DNA of 64,000 nucleotides from Billgrantia campisalis (GCF_022341425.1 NZ_JABFUC010000013.1:62001-126000), one strand, 5' to 3'; counted from the stretch's first letter, positions 25,583 through 35,264 are shown. Program-made: numbers and translations. Notes: generated by a model from the sequence alone, not told the origin.

Positions 25583-27024
25583 GAGCGATCTCCTTGGCGA
25601 ATCGGACGGAAGGCGGGCAGCAGCGCCAGGGTCACGCCGAACATGGCGATCAGGCCGGCGACCAGGGTCAGCCACCACCGGGTCGTGATGGCGTCGTTGA
25701 ACTCCATTTCCACGCCGTAGAGGGCCAGCTGCTTCTCGCTGTGCCGCGGACGAACCGGCTCCCCGGCAGCGATGTTGTCGGCGCCGGCATGGGCATCGCT
25801 GATCAGCAGTGGCCAGTTGACCTGGCCCGGGTAGAAGAGCGTGATCTCGGTCCAGTCACCGGACCAGTCGGGCTCACTGCCGTTGAGGCGCTGGGCCTGG
25901 ATGTCGGCGTCGCGACCGAAACCCAGCGAGTAGGGATGGGAGACATAGTGCCAGCGGCTGCCGGTGGCATCGCGATGGACGGCGATACCGAGTTCGTAGC
26001 GCCCCTGTTCGCGAAAGGCCTTGTCATCCAGTGGGCTGCCAGTATCCATGGCGCGCACCAGGGTCACGTCCCAATGACCATCGGCCCAGCGGCCCTGGCC
26101 ATGCACCCGGATATCGCCCCGGGAGCCGCTCGGCTCGCGCAGCAGACGGCGAGGAATGACATCGCCGTTCTGCCAGTCGTGGTCGGGGTCGAATTCGATG
26201 GCAAAGTCCTCGGCCAGGTAGTAGAGGCCGTCGAAGTCGTAGTGATTCGCGGCGATGTCCTCCCAGCGCAGGCTTCGCTGGCCCACCGCCTCGGGGTCGA
26301 GCATCCAGCGGGGTTGACCCCTATCGCCGTCCCAGTTGGTGGTAAAGGGTCCCGTTCCGCCGTCACCGAAGCGATACTCCCCGACCCACTGGTCGTCGGC
26401 AACGTCGATCGGGTTGGAGCGTCCCGCACGCCAGTGCCACAGGTCGAGGAAGTAGCCGGCCTCGCGCTGGGCACTTAGCAGGTCCTCATTCACTACGCTG
26501 CGCCAGTCATTCTGGTCCGTTCGGGTGGCCGGTAGATGTTTGCGGATATCGCTGCGGCCCAGGGTCTCGCCGAGGTGAGGGTGAGCACTCACCTCCTCTG
26601 CACTGGCCACATCAGGAAAGTAACGCATGCCGCTGCCAACGGTGATGTAGCCGCCATAGCGGCCGAATGCGGGAACGCTGCCATCGTCCACCAGCATGGT
26701 GACCCGATCCTCGTAGGCGTTGTCCGGATCCGGCCCGATGGGCGAGGCGCCATGACGATGCCAGACGCCATCCTCGTAGCGCAGCATGTCATGGTAGACA
26801 TAGGCCTGTTCGGCGGGCCAACGATAGCGGAAGAAGACCTCGTCATCGTTGTAGGCCACCTGGATCTGCAGCAGCATGACCAACTCGTCGGGAATATGGA
26901 TGTTGCGGTCATGGTCATTCTCGATCACGCCGCTGCCTTGGGTTGCCCAGGTCAGCGCCAGCGCGGCAGGGAGTGCAAGCGCCAGCCAGGGCGAAACCCC
27001 GTTGCCCATCTTGTTGGTAGCCAT
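25579..27024 (-). CDS. Membrane-anchored ethylbenzene-dehydrogenase-type haem-binding protein
   Basis: A 481-residue protein with an N-terminal signal/anchor (WLALALPAALALTWA), a large periplasmic domain (residues about 35-440) and a C-terminal membrane helix (WWLTLVAGLIAMFGVTLALL). The domain resembles the EB_dh family, the haem b gamma subunit of ethylbenzene and related DMSO-reductase-type enzymes, with beta-rich segments such as VYHDMLRYEDGVWH and YELGIAVHRD. There is no CXXCH, so c-type haem is not involved. No molybdenum catalytic subunit is nearby. It is coupled to the DUF2231 gene and diverges from two flavin/haem redox genes. Confidence 0.65.
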   Translation of the reverse strand: MATNKMGNGVSPWLALALPAALALTWATQGSGVIENDHDRNIHIPDELVMLLQIQVAYNDDEVFFRYRWPAEQAYVYHDMLRYEDGVWHRHGASPIGPDPDNAYEDRVTMLVDDGSVPAFGRYGGYITVGSGMRYFPDVASAEEVSAHPHLGETLGRSDIRKHLPATRTDQNDWRSVVNEDLLSAQREAGYFLDLWHWRAGRSNPIDVADDQWVGEYRFGDGGTGPFTTNWDGDRGQPRWMLDPEAVGQRSLRWEDIAANHYDFDGLYYLAEDFAIEFDPDHDWQNGDVIPRRLLREPSGSRGDIRVHGQGRWADGHWDVTLVRAMDTGSPLDDKAFREQGRYELGIAVHRDATGSRWHYVSHPYSLGFGRDADIQAQRLNGSEPDWSGDWTEITLFYPGQVNWPLLISDAHAGADNIAAGEPVRPRHSEKQLALYGVEMEFNDAITTRWWLTLVAGLIAMFGVTLALLPAFRPIRQGDRS

Positions 27025-27225
27025 GGAGGTGCCTCGGTCTATGGATATGGTTTGTTGTCGTTATGGGTATCGACGTCAGGAAGACCTTTCCGAATTTCAG
27101 TGTGGTTGAGTCGCTGCATGACGCCTTGACTTGGGTCATCCTGCGAGGAGTTAGCGCCAGACAGGGTTGCGTAGACAAAATTGTCAGCAAGACTGAGATC
27201 GAGACCATTCCTGGTGGAGCCCTGC
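27025..27225. promoter_or_regulatory. Divergent promoter region between two redox gene pairs
   Basis: This 201-bp non-coding gap, less G+C-rich than its neighbours, must hold the promoters for both the leftward haem-protein pair and the rightward reductase pair. I found no convincing palindromic operator in it. Confidence 0.35.
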
Positions 27226-28521
27226 ATGCCTCTGCGACCTCGCTACGGTGACCTGTTGCTGATTGTCCTCCTCCTTCTGCCGCTGGTGGTGGCGCTCCCG
27301 CGCCTGGGCGGCCTCGGCGGGCCGCCCGAGCTTTGGCTGACCTGGGTCGGGCGGGTGACCGGCATCCTGGGGCTGGCCATGATGCTGCTGGCGGCGGCGG
27401 TGAGTATCCGCCTGCCGGGCACGGATCGCTGGTTCGGGGGGCTGGCGCGGCTCTGGCGGCTTCACCACTGGCTGGGCTTCGGGGCCTTTATCCTGGTAAT
27501 GGTGCACGCCCTGGCGCTGGGGCTGGCGGCGGTGCCGACCTCCCTGGAGGCGGCGGTGGCAACCCTCTTCCCACCGCCTGCCCAGGGCGCGATCTGGCTG
27601 GGCTGGCTGGCCTGGCTGGCCATGGTGATCTTCCTGGCACCCACTTTCGACTTCTTCGGCCAGCCCCACTACCAGCGCTGGAAACGCCTGCACCTGGTGT
27701 CGGCGGCGGCGCTGCTGCTGGGGCTCTGGCATGCCTTCCTGCTGGCCGGGGAGACGGCGCTGTGGTGGCTGCTGGGCATCGCCGGGCTCGGCGCCATCGT
27801 CTGGCGTAAGCTGGTATCGCCGCGGGTGTCGCGACATCCCTACCGTGTCGAGGCGGTGGAGCCGCTGGCCCGCGGCGTGGTGGAGCTGGTGCTGCGCCCC
27901 GAGGGGGACGGCATCCGTTATGAGACGGGGCAGTTCGTCTACCTCACGCCGCTGGATGAGCGGCTTGCCGCCGGCCGCGGCGAGGAGCACCCCTATACCA
28001 TCGCCTCGGCGCCGTCGGATTCGCGCCTGCGCATCGGCATCAAGGACCTGGGGGACGCCAGCCACGCCCTGCAGACGGTAACCCCCGGATCACGGGTGCT
28101 GATCGAAGGCCCCTATGGGGAGTTCTTCGGGCGCCGCTTCCCGGAGCGCGACATGCTCTGGCTGGGCGGGGGCATCGGTATCACCCCCTTCGTCGGTGGT
28201 GCCCGTGGCCTGGCCTCCGGGGCGAGTGCCGAGGGGCATGTCCATCTGTTCTATCTCGCCAACGGGCCGGATCGTGCCTACTATCAAGAGGAGCTCGAGC
28301 GAATTGCCGAGGCCGAGGCGGCGTTCGCCTTCACGCAGCACTACTCGAGGGAGCGGGGGCGGCTGGATGAGGCCTTCCTGCGCGAACACTGCCCCGACTT
28401 CACCGAGCGGGAGATCTATGTCTGCGGTCCTCCCGCCATGAACGCCTACCTGCAGCGGCTGCTGGCCGGGCAGGGGATTCCCGCGTCACGCATCCATAGC
28501 GAGGTCTTCGATTTCCTATGA
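27226..28521 (+). CDS. Ferric-reductase-like transmembrane flavocytochrome
   Basis: A 431-residue protein. The N-terminal half has about six helices with paired His residues (LHHWLGFGAFILVMVHAL, RLHLVSAAALLLGLWHAF) typical of the ferric reductase/NOX haem domain. The C-terminal half is an FAD/NAD(P)H module with EEHPYTIASAPSD (FAD), LGGGIGITPFVG (NAD(P)H) and YVCGPPAMN. It would move electrons from cytoplasmic NAD(P)H across the membrane. The ATG at 27226 follows GGTGGAG. The next gene overlaps by ATGA and is the likely electron acceptor. Confidence 0.85.
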   Translation: MPLRPRYGDLLLIVLLLLPLVVALPRLGGLGGPPELWLTWVGRVTGILGLAMMLLAAAVSIRLPGTDRWFGGLARLWRLHHWLGFGAFILVMVHALALGLAAVPTSLEAAVATLFPPPAQGAIWLGWLAWLAMVIFLAPTFDFFGQPHYQRWKRLHLVSAAALLLGLWHAFLLAGETALWWLLGIAGLGAIVWRKLVSPRVSRHPYRVEAVEPLARGVVELVLRPEGDGIRYETGQFVYLTPLDERLAAGRGEEHPYTIASAPSDSRLRIGIKDLGDASHALQTVTPGSRVLIEGPYGEFFGRRFPERDMLWLGGGIGITPFVGGARGLASGASAEGHVHLFYLANGPDRAYYQEELERIAEAEAAFAFTQHYSRERGRLDEAFLREHCPDFTEREIYVCGPPAMNAYLQRLLAGQGIPASRIHSEVFDFL

Positions 28522-29339
28522 CGATACAAAAAATTGCCTACTCCGTCTTCGTCGCCTTCATGGCGAGCCTCTTCACCCTGGTCTCAGTGAACGCGCTCTC
28601 GAGCAGCGATCCAGACGATGCCGCCGATGACGACCTGGACCCCATCACGCTCGAGGAGCTGGCCGAGCATGACGGCGCCGAGAGCTGCTGGAAGGCCATT
28701 CACGGCCGGGTCTACGACGTTACCGACTACGTGCCGGATCATCCCACCGAGGAGGATGTGGTCCTCGAATGGTGCGGCCGGGAGGCCACCGAAGGCTGGG
28801 ACAACAAGCGCCCTGGGGTCCCCCACAGCCCGCGGGCCGAGGGCTTGCTCGAGGCGTACCTGATCGGGCGCCTGGTGGATGAGGAGGGCGAGCCGGTCGA
28901 GGCTGCCACCGAGGACACCGACACCGTCGCGGAGCGCCTCTCGCCCGCCGAGGACGAGCGCCTGCACCGGGCGATGCTGGGCCTGCCGCTGGATGGGCGC
29001 TATCGCGGGGTCTTCATCGACCGCGGGGTGATTCAGGTCAATATCACCTTCGACCTCGAGGATGGGCACTTCACCGGGCTGGCCTATCGCCACCTGGCCT
29101 ATCGCGACGACGACTACCTGGCCATGGAAGAGGGGGATGACCTGTATCCGGTGCTGGTGCAGTACCGCCAGATCCTCGAGCGCCTGGAGGGTCAGCCGGT
29201 GACCGCCATCTTCGCCCTCTACGAGCCCGAGCGGGTGGTGGACGACGTGGACGGCTACACGGGCGCGACGCTGCGCGGGGCCAAGGTGATCTCGGCGATC
29301 CGCGATGCCTTGAACCGCGGGGTCTACGCCTGGCCCTGA
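28518..29339 (+). CDS. Periplasmic cytochrome b5-like / FMN-binding electron carrier
   Basis: A 273-residue secreted or anchored protein: hydrophobic N-terminus (residues 5-28), cytochrome b5-like domain (about 42-120) with likely haem ligands His75 (DHPTEE) and His103 (VPHSPRA), and an FMN-binding domain (about 160-262). DGYTGATLRGAKV holds the Thr-Gly-Ala-Thr motif, where ApbE attaches FMN to the second Thr (Thr251). It overlaps the reductase gene. Together they look like an extracytosolic flavin relay; the final acceptor is unknown. No apbE gene is in this window. Confidence 0.8.
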   Translation: MTIQKIAYSVFVAFMASLFTLVSVNALSSSDPDDAADDDLDPITLEELAEHDGAESCWKAIHGRVYDVTDYVPDHPTEEDVVLEWCGREATEGWDNKRPGVPHSPRAEGLLEAYLIGRLVDEEGEPVEAATEDTDTVAERLSPAEDERLHRAMLGLPLDGRYRGVFIDRGVIQVNITFDLEDGHFTGLAYRHLAYRDDDYLAMEEGDDLYPVLVQYRQILERLEGQPVTAIFALYEPERVVDDVDGYTGATLRGAKVISAIRDALNRGVYAWP

Positions 29340-29448
29340 TGACCTGAGTCAAGGCTTGGTCAGGCTGCGTTGAGGGGCCGGCCTCGCCAAGCCGGGCGGC
29401 ATGCGGTAAAGATAGCACCACACTGACAAAGCCAGACTAAGGCTCGGC

Positions 29449-31749
29449 ATGCCGCCACTTTCCGCTTCACCACTCCGTCGACAGCTCAGCCATGAGCAGG
29501 TGCGCCTGCTCTACGAGCGGCTCTGGCAGCCGGTGCTGACCAGCGTGCTGGCGGCCCTGCTGCTGGTGGCCGCCATGTGGTCGGTGATGCCGGCGGGGCC
29601 GCTGATCGGCTGGCTGGCGGCGCTGTTGGCGGTGTCCGGACTGCGCTTGTGGCTGGCCCGATACTATCAGGCGCTGCCTTGCCGCCAGCGTCGACGCCGC
29701 CGCTGGCTGTGCCGATTCGCCCTGGGGGCCGGGCTCGCCGGGGGGATCTGGGGGCTGGCGGGGGTGATGATGTTCACCATGGAACATCACGGCCAACTCG
29801 TGGCGCTGACCATCGTGCTGGCGGGCGTCTCGGCCGGCGGGGTGATGACCCTCGCCGCGGTTCCCTGGGTGGCGCCGCTGTTCGTGCTGCCGGTGCTGCT
29901 GCCACTGCTGGGGCAGTTTCTGGTGCAGGGCACGCCCATGGCCTGGCTGCTCTCGGCCCTGGTGCTGCTGTTCCTGGGGCTGTTGCTGGTGACCGGGCAG
30001 CGGCTGAGCCGCATCATCGGCGATAACATTGCTCTGCGCCTGGCGGTGACCACCCGCGAACGGCAGCTGCGCGACAGCGAGACCCGCTACCGCACCATCT
30101 ACCAGCATACGCCGCTGGGCGTGATGCACTTCGATCGACACGGTGAGGTTCAGGACTGCAACGACAAGTGCCTGGAGATTCTCGGCACCCGTCGGCGGCG
30201 GCTGGTGGGATTCAACCTGCTGCGCCATGCCCCTGACGAGCGGGTGGCGGCCGCGGTGCGCGACGCCCTGGACAAGGGCGTCGGCTACTTCGAAGGTGAC
30301 TATCGAGCGGTCAACAGCACCAAACAGACGCCGCTGCGGGCCTTCTACAATGCGCTGCGCAGCGAGAACGGCGAGGTGGTCGGCGGGGTGGCGATCATCG
30401 AGGACTTCAGCGAGCGCAAGCGGGCCGAGGCGATCATTCATCGCCAGGCCTACTACGATGCCCTGACCGAGCTGCCCAATCGACGCCTGCTGATCGAGAC
30501 CCTGGAGGCAACCCTTGCCCAGCGCCATGAGGATGGTTGCCAGGGGCTGGTGATGTTTCTCGACCTCGACCGCTTCAAGATGATCAACGACTCCCTGGGG
30601 CATGCGGTGGGCGACGAGCTGCTGCGACAGGTCAGCCAGCGGCTGCAGGCGAGCCTGGGGGAGGGGAACCTGGCGGCCCGCCTCAGCGGCGATGAGTTCG
30701 TGGTGCTGGTGCCGGCCCTGGCCGAGTCCGACGAAATCGACCTGGCCGCGGTGGAGCGCCGTGTCGCCGAGCTGCTCGCCGAGCTGCGCCGGCCCTATGA
30801 CCTGGAGGGGCAGCGCATCAGCGTCACCCCCAGCATCGGCTACACCCTCTTCCCCTTTGCCGATGAGACGGTGGGCGATGTGCTGCGCCACGCCGATACC
30901 GCCATGTATCAGGCCAAGGCGCGCGGTCGGGCTCGCATCTGCTGCTACGAGCCGGCCATGCAGGAGCAGGTCGCCTGGCGGCTGGAGATGGAGCAGTCGC
31001 TGCGCCGTGCCCTAGCGGCGGGCGAGCTGACCATGTATTTCCAGCCCCAGGTGAACGGGTGCGGCGAGATTCTCGCCGCCGAGGCGCTGATGCGCTGGCG
31101 CCACCCCGAGCAGGGCTTCATCTCGCCGGAAGTGTTCATCGCCATCGCCGAGGAGAGCGATCTCATCGTCGAGTTGGAGACCTGGATGCTCGACGGCTGC
31201 TGCGCGCTGCTAGGTCGGCTGCCCGCCGCGGCGCTGCCGAAGCTGTCGGTCAATATCAGCGTGCGTCATTTCGTCCAGTCGGACATCGTGGCGACCGTGG
31301 CAGCTGCGCTCGAGGCCCACGGCGTCGAGCCGGGCCGCCTGACCGTCGAGCTTACCGAGAGCATCCTGATCGACAGCCTGGAGGAGGCCGTGGAGCGCAT
31401 GCAGGCGCTCAAGCGCCTGGGTGTGCGCCTTGCCCTGGACGACTTCGGCACCGGCTTCTCGTCGCTGATGTACCTCAAGCGCCTGCCGCTGGACGAGCTG
31501 AAGATCGACCGCAGCTTCGTCGGCGAGCTGGACAGCGACCCCAACGACGCCGCCATCGTCGAGACGGTGCTGGTCATGGTCCAGCACCTGGGCCTGGCAG
31601 TGGTGGCGGAAGGGGTCGAGAACACCGCCCAGCTGGCGTTTCTCGAGGCCCGCGGCTGTCGCCATTTCCAGGGCTTCCTGTTCCACCGGCCGATGGCCGA
31701 GGCCGACTTCCGGCGCCTGCTCGCAGCGGACGACGCCTGCCTGCAGTGA
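29449..31749 (+). CDS. Membrane PAS-GGDEF-EAL cyclic-di-GMP protein
   Basis: A 766-residue signalling protein. Residues 1-200 form a multi-helix sensor region, 210-330 a PAS-like domain (YRTIYQHTPLGVMHFDRHG, ending IIEDFSERK), 335-495 a GGDEF domain and 515-755 an EAL domain. The diguanylate cyclase motif is SGDEF (413-417), a variant often still active. EAL at 545-547 with DDFGTGFSSL and AEGVEN suggests an active phosphodiesterase. It stands alone; the signal it senses is unknown. Confidence 0.92.
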   Translation: MPPLSASPLRRQLSHEQVRLLYERLWQPVLTSVLAALLLVAAMWSVMPAGPLIGWLAALLAVSGLRLWLARYYQALPCRQRRRRRWLCRFALGAGLAGGIWGLAGVMMFTMEHHGQLVALTIVLAGVSAGGVMTLAAVPWVAPLFVLPVLLPLLGQFLVQGTPMAWLLSALVLLFLGLLLVTGQRLSRIIGDNIALRLAVTTRERQLRDSETRYRTIYQHTPLGVMHFDRHGEVQDCNDKCLEILGTRRRRLVGFNLLRHAPDERVAAAVRDALDKGVGYFEGDYRAVNSTKQTPLRAFYNALRSENGEVVGGVAIIEDFSERKRAEAIIHRQAYYDALTELPNRRLLIETLEATLAQRHEDGCQGLVMFLDLDRFKMINDSLGHAVGDELLRQVSQRLQASLGEGNLAARLSGDEFVVLVPALAESDEIDLAAVERRVAELLAELRRPYDLEGQRISVTPSIGYTLFPFADETVGDVLRHADTAMYQAKARGRARICCYEPAMQEQVAWRLEMEQSLRRALAAGELTMYFQPQVNGCGEILAAEALMRWRHPEQGFISPEVFIAIAEESDLIVELETWMLDGCCALLGRLPAAALPKLSVNISVRHFVQSDIVATVAAALEAHGVEPGRLTVELTESILIDSLEEAVERMQALKRLGVRLALDDFGTGFSSLMYLKRLPLDELKIDRSFVGELDSDPNDAAIVETVLVMVQHLGLAVVAEGVENTAQLAFLEARGCRHFQGFLFHRPMAEADFRRLLAADDACLQ

Positions 31750-31810
31750 GCGGCCGCCTCGCCCCGGCTGAGCGCTGTACTTCATGATGCGGGCTCGCTA
31801 AGGTCAGTGG

Positions 31811-33010
31811 ATGACCGCAAGCGAACCCTGGCAGTGGCCGACGGCCGAGCTCAGCGCCGCGACGGCCAACCTGATTCTGCTGGGCGTGATCCTCAGCGTC
31901 AGCATCTTCGTCGATGCGCTGGCCCGGCGCCTTGGCCTGCCGCGCATTTCGCTGCTGGTGCTGGTCGGGGTGGCGCTGGCGACGGTACAGCAGCTGGTAC
32001 TGGGCCACGACGGAAGCGCGCCGCTGGGTGCGCTCAGCGAGCCGCTGATTCACCTGGCTCTGGTGCTGGTGTCCTTCCTGTTGGGGGGTGAGCTGACCCT
32101 GACGCGCCTGCGGCGCCACGGCTGGCTGCTGGTGGGTATCTCGCTGGTCATCGTGATGAGCGGCGCGCTGCTGGTGGGGGTCGGGCTGCTGCTGCTGGGC
32201 TTCCCGCTGGTGGTGGCAGTCAGCCTGGCGGCGATTTCGGTGGCCACCGAGCCGGCGGAGATCACCGAGGAGGTGCATGCCCGCGGCGATACCCGGCTGC
32301 GGGCCCGGCTGCTGATGGGCATGGTCGCCATCGACGATGCCTGGGGCATCCTGCTGTTTGGGGTGGCCGTGGCGCTGCTTGGCTGGCAGCTCACCGGCGA
32401 GGGCGGCCTGGCCCTGGCCCATGCCGGCTGGGAGCTGGGCGGAGCGCTGCTGCTGGGGACCGCCATCGGCCTGCCGGCGGCCTGGTTGACCGGCCGTCTG
32501 CGGCCGGGTGAGCCCACCCAGGTGGAGGCGCTGGCGCTGATCCTGCTGCTTACCGGGCTCTCGGTATGGCTCCAGGTCTCGGGACTGCTGGCGGCGATGT
32601 TCGCCGGGGCCCTGGTGGCCAACCTCTCCACCCACCACACCCGCTCGTTTCGCGAGATCGAGCACATCGAATGGCCCTTCCTGGTGTTCTTCTTCGTGCT
32701 CTCCGGCGCCAGCGTCGACCTGGGCTATCTGGGCAGCGCGCTGTGGCTGACGCTGGCCTATATCGCCCTGCGTCTGGCCGGGCGCTATCTGGGCGGCGTG
32801 CTCGGCGTTCACCTGGCGGGGCGGCAGGAGGCGCTGCCCCGCGACATCGGCCTGGCGCTGACCCCCCAGGCCGGTATCGCCATGGGCATGGCGCTACTGG
32901 TGGTCGAGCGGTTTCCCGAGCATGGCACCCTGCTGCTCTCGGCGGTGGTGGCCTCCACCGTGGTCTTCGAGCTGACCGGCCCCTTCCTGATTCGCCGCGT
33001 GCTGCGCTGA
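31811..33010 (+). CDS. Cation:proton antiporter (CPA2, KefB/NhaP-like)
   Basis: A 399-residue protein with about twelve membrane helices. AISVATEPAEITEEVHARGD and MVAIDDAWGILLFGVAVALLG match the core of Na+(K+)/H+ exchangers, with the acidic pair near residues 175-178 likely to carry ions. No C-terminal TrkA domain is present. It is 61 bp after the c-di-GMP gene but probably independent. Its last 117 bases overlap the 3' end of cadA on the other strand. Confidence 0.85.
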   Translation: MTASEPWQWPTAELSAATANLILLGVILSVSIFVDALARRLGLPRISLLVLVGVALATVQQLVLGHDGSAPLGALSEPLIHLALVLVSFLLGGELTLTRLRRHGWLLVGISLVIVMSGALLVGVGLLLLGFPLVVAVSLAAISVATEPAEITEEVHARGDTRLRARLLMGMVAIDDAWGILLFGVAVALLGWQLTGEGGLALAHAGWELGGALLLGTAIGLPAAWLTGRLRPGEPTQVEALALILLLTGLSVWLQVSGLLAAMFAGALVANLSTHHTRSFREIEHIEWPFLVFFFVLSGASVDLGYLGSALWLTLAYIALRLAGRYLGGVLGVHLAGRQEALPRDIGLALTPQAGIAMGMALLVVERFPEHGTLLLSAVVASTVVFELTGPFLIRRVLR

Positions 33011-35203
33011 ACCGGCCCGCCCTGGCACGCTGCGCAACAGGCGCAGGCCGTTGGCCACCACGATCAGGCTGGCGCCCATGTCGGCGAATACCGCCATCCA
33101 CAGGGTGGCATGGCCGGTGAAGGCCAGCACCATGAACACCGCCTTGAGGCCCAGGGCCAGCGCGATGTTCTGCATCAGCACCGCGCGGGTGGCGCGGGAG
33201 AGGTCCAGGAAGGTGACCAGCCGGCGCGGGTCGTCGTCCATCAGCGCCACGTCGGCGGTCTCGATGGCGGCGTCGCTGCCCAGGGCGCCCATGGCGAAGC
33301 CGATGTCGGCGCGGGCCAGGGCCGGGGCATCATTGATGCCGTCGCCCACCATGCCGGTGGGGCCTTCGGCAACGCAGGCCTCGATGATCGCTAGCTTCTC
33401 CCCCGGCAGCAGGGCGCCATGGGCCTCGTCGATGCCGGCTCGACCGGCCACCGCGGCGACGCTGTCCGGGTGGTCGCCGCTAAGCACCAGGGTGCGGATG
33501 CCACGCCGGTGAAGCGCCTCAATGGCCTCGCGGCTCTCCTCGCGCAGCGGGTCGGCCACGGCGAACAGCGCCAGGGGGTGCTCCTCCTCGCCGAGGAGCA
33601 CCAGGGTCTCGCCGCGTTTCCGGTGCTCTGCGAGTCGGGCCCGCAGGGGCGGGATGGCCGCGCCGAATTCCTCGGCCAGGCGTAGGTTGCCCAGCCAGAC
33701 CCGGCGCCCCTCCCAGGTGGCGATGACGCCACGGCCGGGACGCTCCTCTACCGCCGCGACCGCCAGCGAGTCGATGCCCTCCGCCTCGGCCGCCCGGGCC
33801 AGCGCCGCGGAGACCGGGTGGCCGGAGCGCGCCGCGAGCCCGGCGGCCAGGGCGCGCAGCCGTTGCCTTGCGGCGCTGTCCAGGGTGTCGTCGATCGCGT
33901 CCCAGTGGCACTGGGAGGGTTCACCCCGGGTGAGCGTACCGGTCTTGTCGAAGGCCAGGGTGCGCAGCCGGTGTCCCTGTTCGAGGAAGCTGCCACCCTT
34001 GACCAGGATCCCGGCCCGGGCGGCGGCGGAGAGCCCGCTGACGATGGTCACCGGGGTGGAGATCACCAGGGCACAGGGGCAGGCGATCACCAGCAGCACC
34101 AGGGCACGGTAGATGCCCTCGAGCCAGCCGACCCCGAACAGCCAGGGCCAGGCGAGGCCCACCAGCACGGCGATGGTGAAGACCGCCGGGGTGTAGATGG
34201 CCGCGAAGCGGTCGATAAAGCGCTGGGTCGGTGCGCGGCTGGCCTGAGCCTGTTCCACGGCGTGGATGATGCGCGCCAGGGTGGTATCGGCGGCGACGCG
34301 GGAGGTGCGAAAGAGGAACTCGCGGCCCTGATTGATGCTGCCGGCGTATACCGTGCCCCCCGGCGCCTTGTCCACCGGCAGGCTTTCGCCGGTGATCGGC
34401 GACTCGTCGAGGATCGGATGGCCTTCGACGATGCTGCCGTCCAGTGCCAGGCGCTCGCCGGGGCGCACCCGTACCAGGCTGTCGATGACGACGGAGCTGG
34501 CCGGTACGCTGCGAAAACGGCCGTCGGGCTGGCGCACGCTGGCGCTTTCCGGCGCCAGCGTGAGCAGTTTGCGGATGGCATCGCGTGCCCGACCCAGGGA
34601 GCGTGCCTCGATGCGCTCGGCCAGGGTGAACAGTACCAGTACCATGGCGGCCTCGGCCCACTGGCCGATCAGCAGCGCACCGGTCACCGCCACGCTCATC
34701 AGGGCGTTGATGTTAAGGGTGCGATGGCGCAGGGCGATGAAGCCCTTTTTCCAGGTGGGTAGGCCGACCAGGGCGATGGCCGCCAGGGCCAGCACGGCGG
34801 GCAGCCAGGGCGTGCCCAGCGCGATCCAGTCGCTGACCTCCGCGACCAGGGCGATCACCGCGGCGCCGCCGAGCTTCCACCAGTTCTCGCGGGTGCTGGG
34901 CGCCTCGCTGCGCCGGGCCGGGTCGAGGGGTTCCGGGGTCATGCCGGTGGCGGCGATACGCCGGCGTATCTGCTCCTCGTCGGCATCGCGGTGGTGGACC
35001 GTCAGCACCCGACCGATCAGGTCGAAGTTCAGCGCTTCTACCCCGGGCGTGCCGGCCAGGGCGCGGCGCAGCAGCGCCTCTTCGGTGGGGCAGTCCATGG
35101 CCTCGATGCGCAGCCGCAGGGCACGAGCGCCCGGGGGCGGTGCCTCGCTGGCCGGGCGAGAAGCGTGGGTCTTGGCGCTGTCGCCGCAGCAGGAATCGCG
35201 CAT
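32894..35203 (-). CDS. cadA: Heavy-metal (Cd/Zn/Pb) P1B-type ATPase
   Basis: A 769-residue inner-membrane efflux ATPase. The Cys-rich start MRDSCCGD precedes a metal-binding domain with MDCPTEE (Cys38), then TGES (271-274), the ion-channel motif CPC (375-377) and phosphorylation site DKTGTLT (Asp419). The ATG at 35203 has a GGGAG site; the GTG at 35245 lies inside the operator and is rejected. Expression should depend on CadR, encoded divergently. The reading frame continues about 45 residues beyond the normal family end (near VVANGLRLLR), giving a His/Gln/Glu-rich tail (EDHGGGHHRRE) encoded opposite the antiporter gene. Confidence 0.95.
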   Translation of the reverse strand: MRDSCCGDSAKTHASRPASEAPPPGARALRLRIEAMDCPTEEALLRRALAGTPGVEALNFDLIGRVLTVHHRDADEEQIRRRIAATGMTPEPLDPARRSEAPSTRENWWKLGGAAVIALVAEVSDWIALGTPWLPAVLALAAIALVGLPTWKKGFIALRHRTLNINALMSVAVTGALLIGQWAEAAMVLVLFTLAERIEARSLGRARDAIRKLLTLAPESASVRQPDGRFRSVPASSVVIDSLVRVRPGERLALDGSIVEGHPILDESPITGESLPVDKAPGGTVYAGSINQGREFLFRTSRVAADTTLARIIHAVEQAQASRAPTQRFIDRFAAIYTPAVFTIAVLVGLAWPWLFGVGWLEGIYRALVLLVIACPCALVISTPVTIVSGLSAAARAGILVKGGSFLEQGHRLRTLAFDKTGTLTRGEPSQCHWDAIDDTLDSAARQRLRALAAGLAARSGHPVSAALARAAEAEGIDSLAVAAVEERPGRGVIATWEGRRVWLGNLRLAEEFGAAIPPLRARLAEHRKRGETLVLLGEEEHPLALFAVADPLREESREAIEALHRRGIRTLVLSGDHPDSVAAVAGRAGIDEAHGALLPGEKLAIIEACVAEGPTGMVGDGINDAPALARADIGFAMGALGSDAAIETADVALMDDDPRRLVTFLDLSRATRAVLMQNIALALGLKAVFMVLAFTGHATLWMAVFADMGASLIVVANGLRLLRSVPGRAGSAQHAANQEGAGQLEDHGGGHHRREQQGAMLGKPLDHQ

Positions 35204-35243
35204 GGGGAACTCCCTCTCATCCATGGGGTATCCTGAATGACAC

Positions 35244-35264
35244 ACCCTGTAGTCGCTACAGGGT
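35244..35264. promoter_or_regulatory. MerR-type cadA operator
   Basis: Perfect inverted repeat ACCCTGTAG-TCG-CTACAGGGT. On the minus strand it sits between TTGACC (-35) and TGTCAT (-10) with a 19-bp spacer, the long spacer typical of MerR-family activated promoters. It matches known CadR/PbrR operators closely. Confidence 0.9.

Noticed and set aside
35203..35245. GTG start for cadA at 35245
   Set aside because: It lies inside the MerR operator and upstream of the predicted transcript start; ATG 35203 has a good ribosome site.
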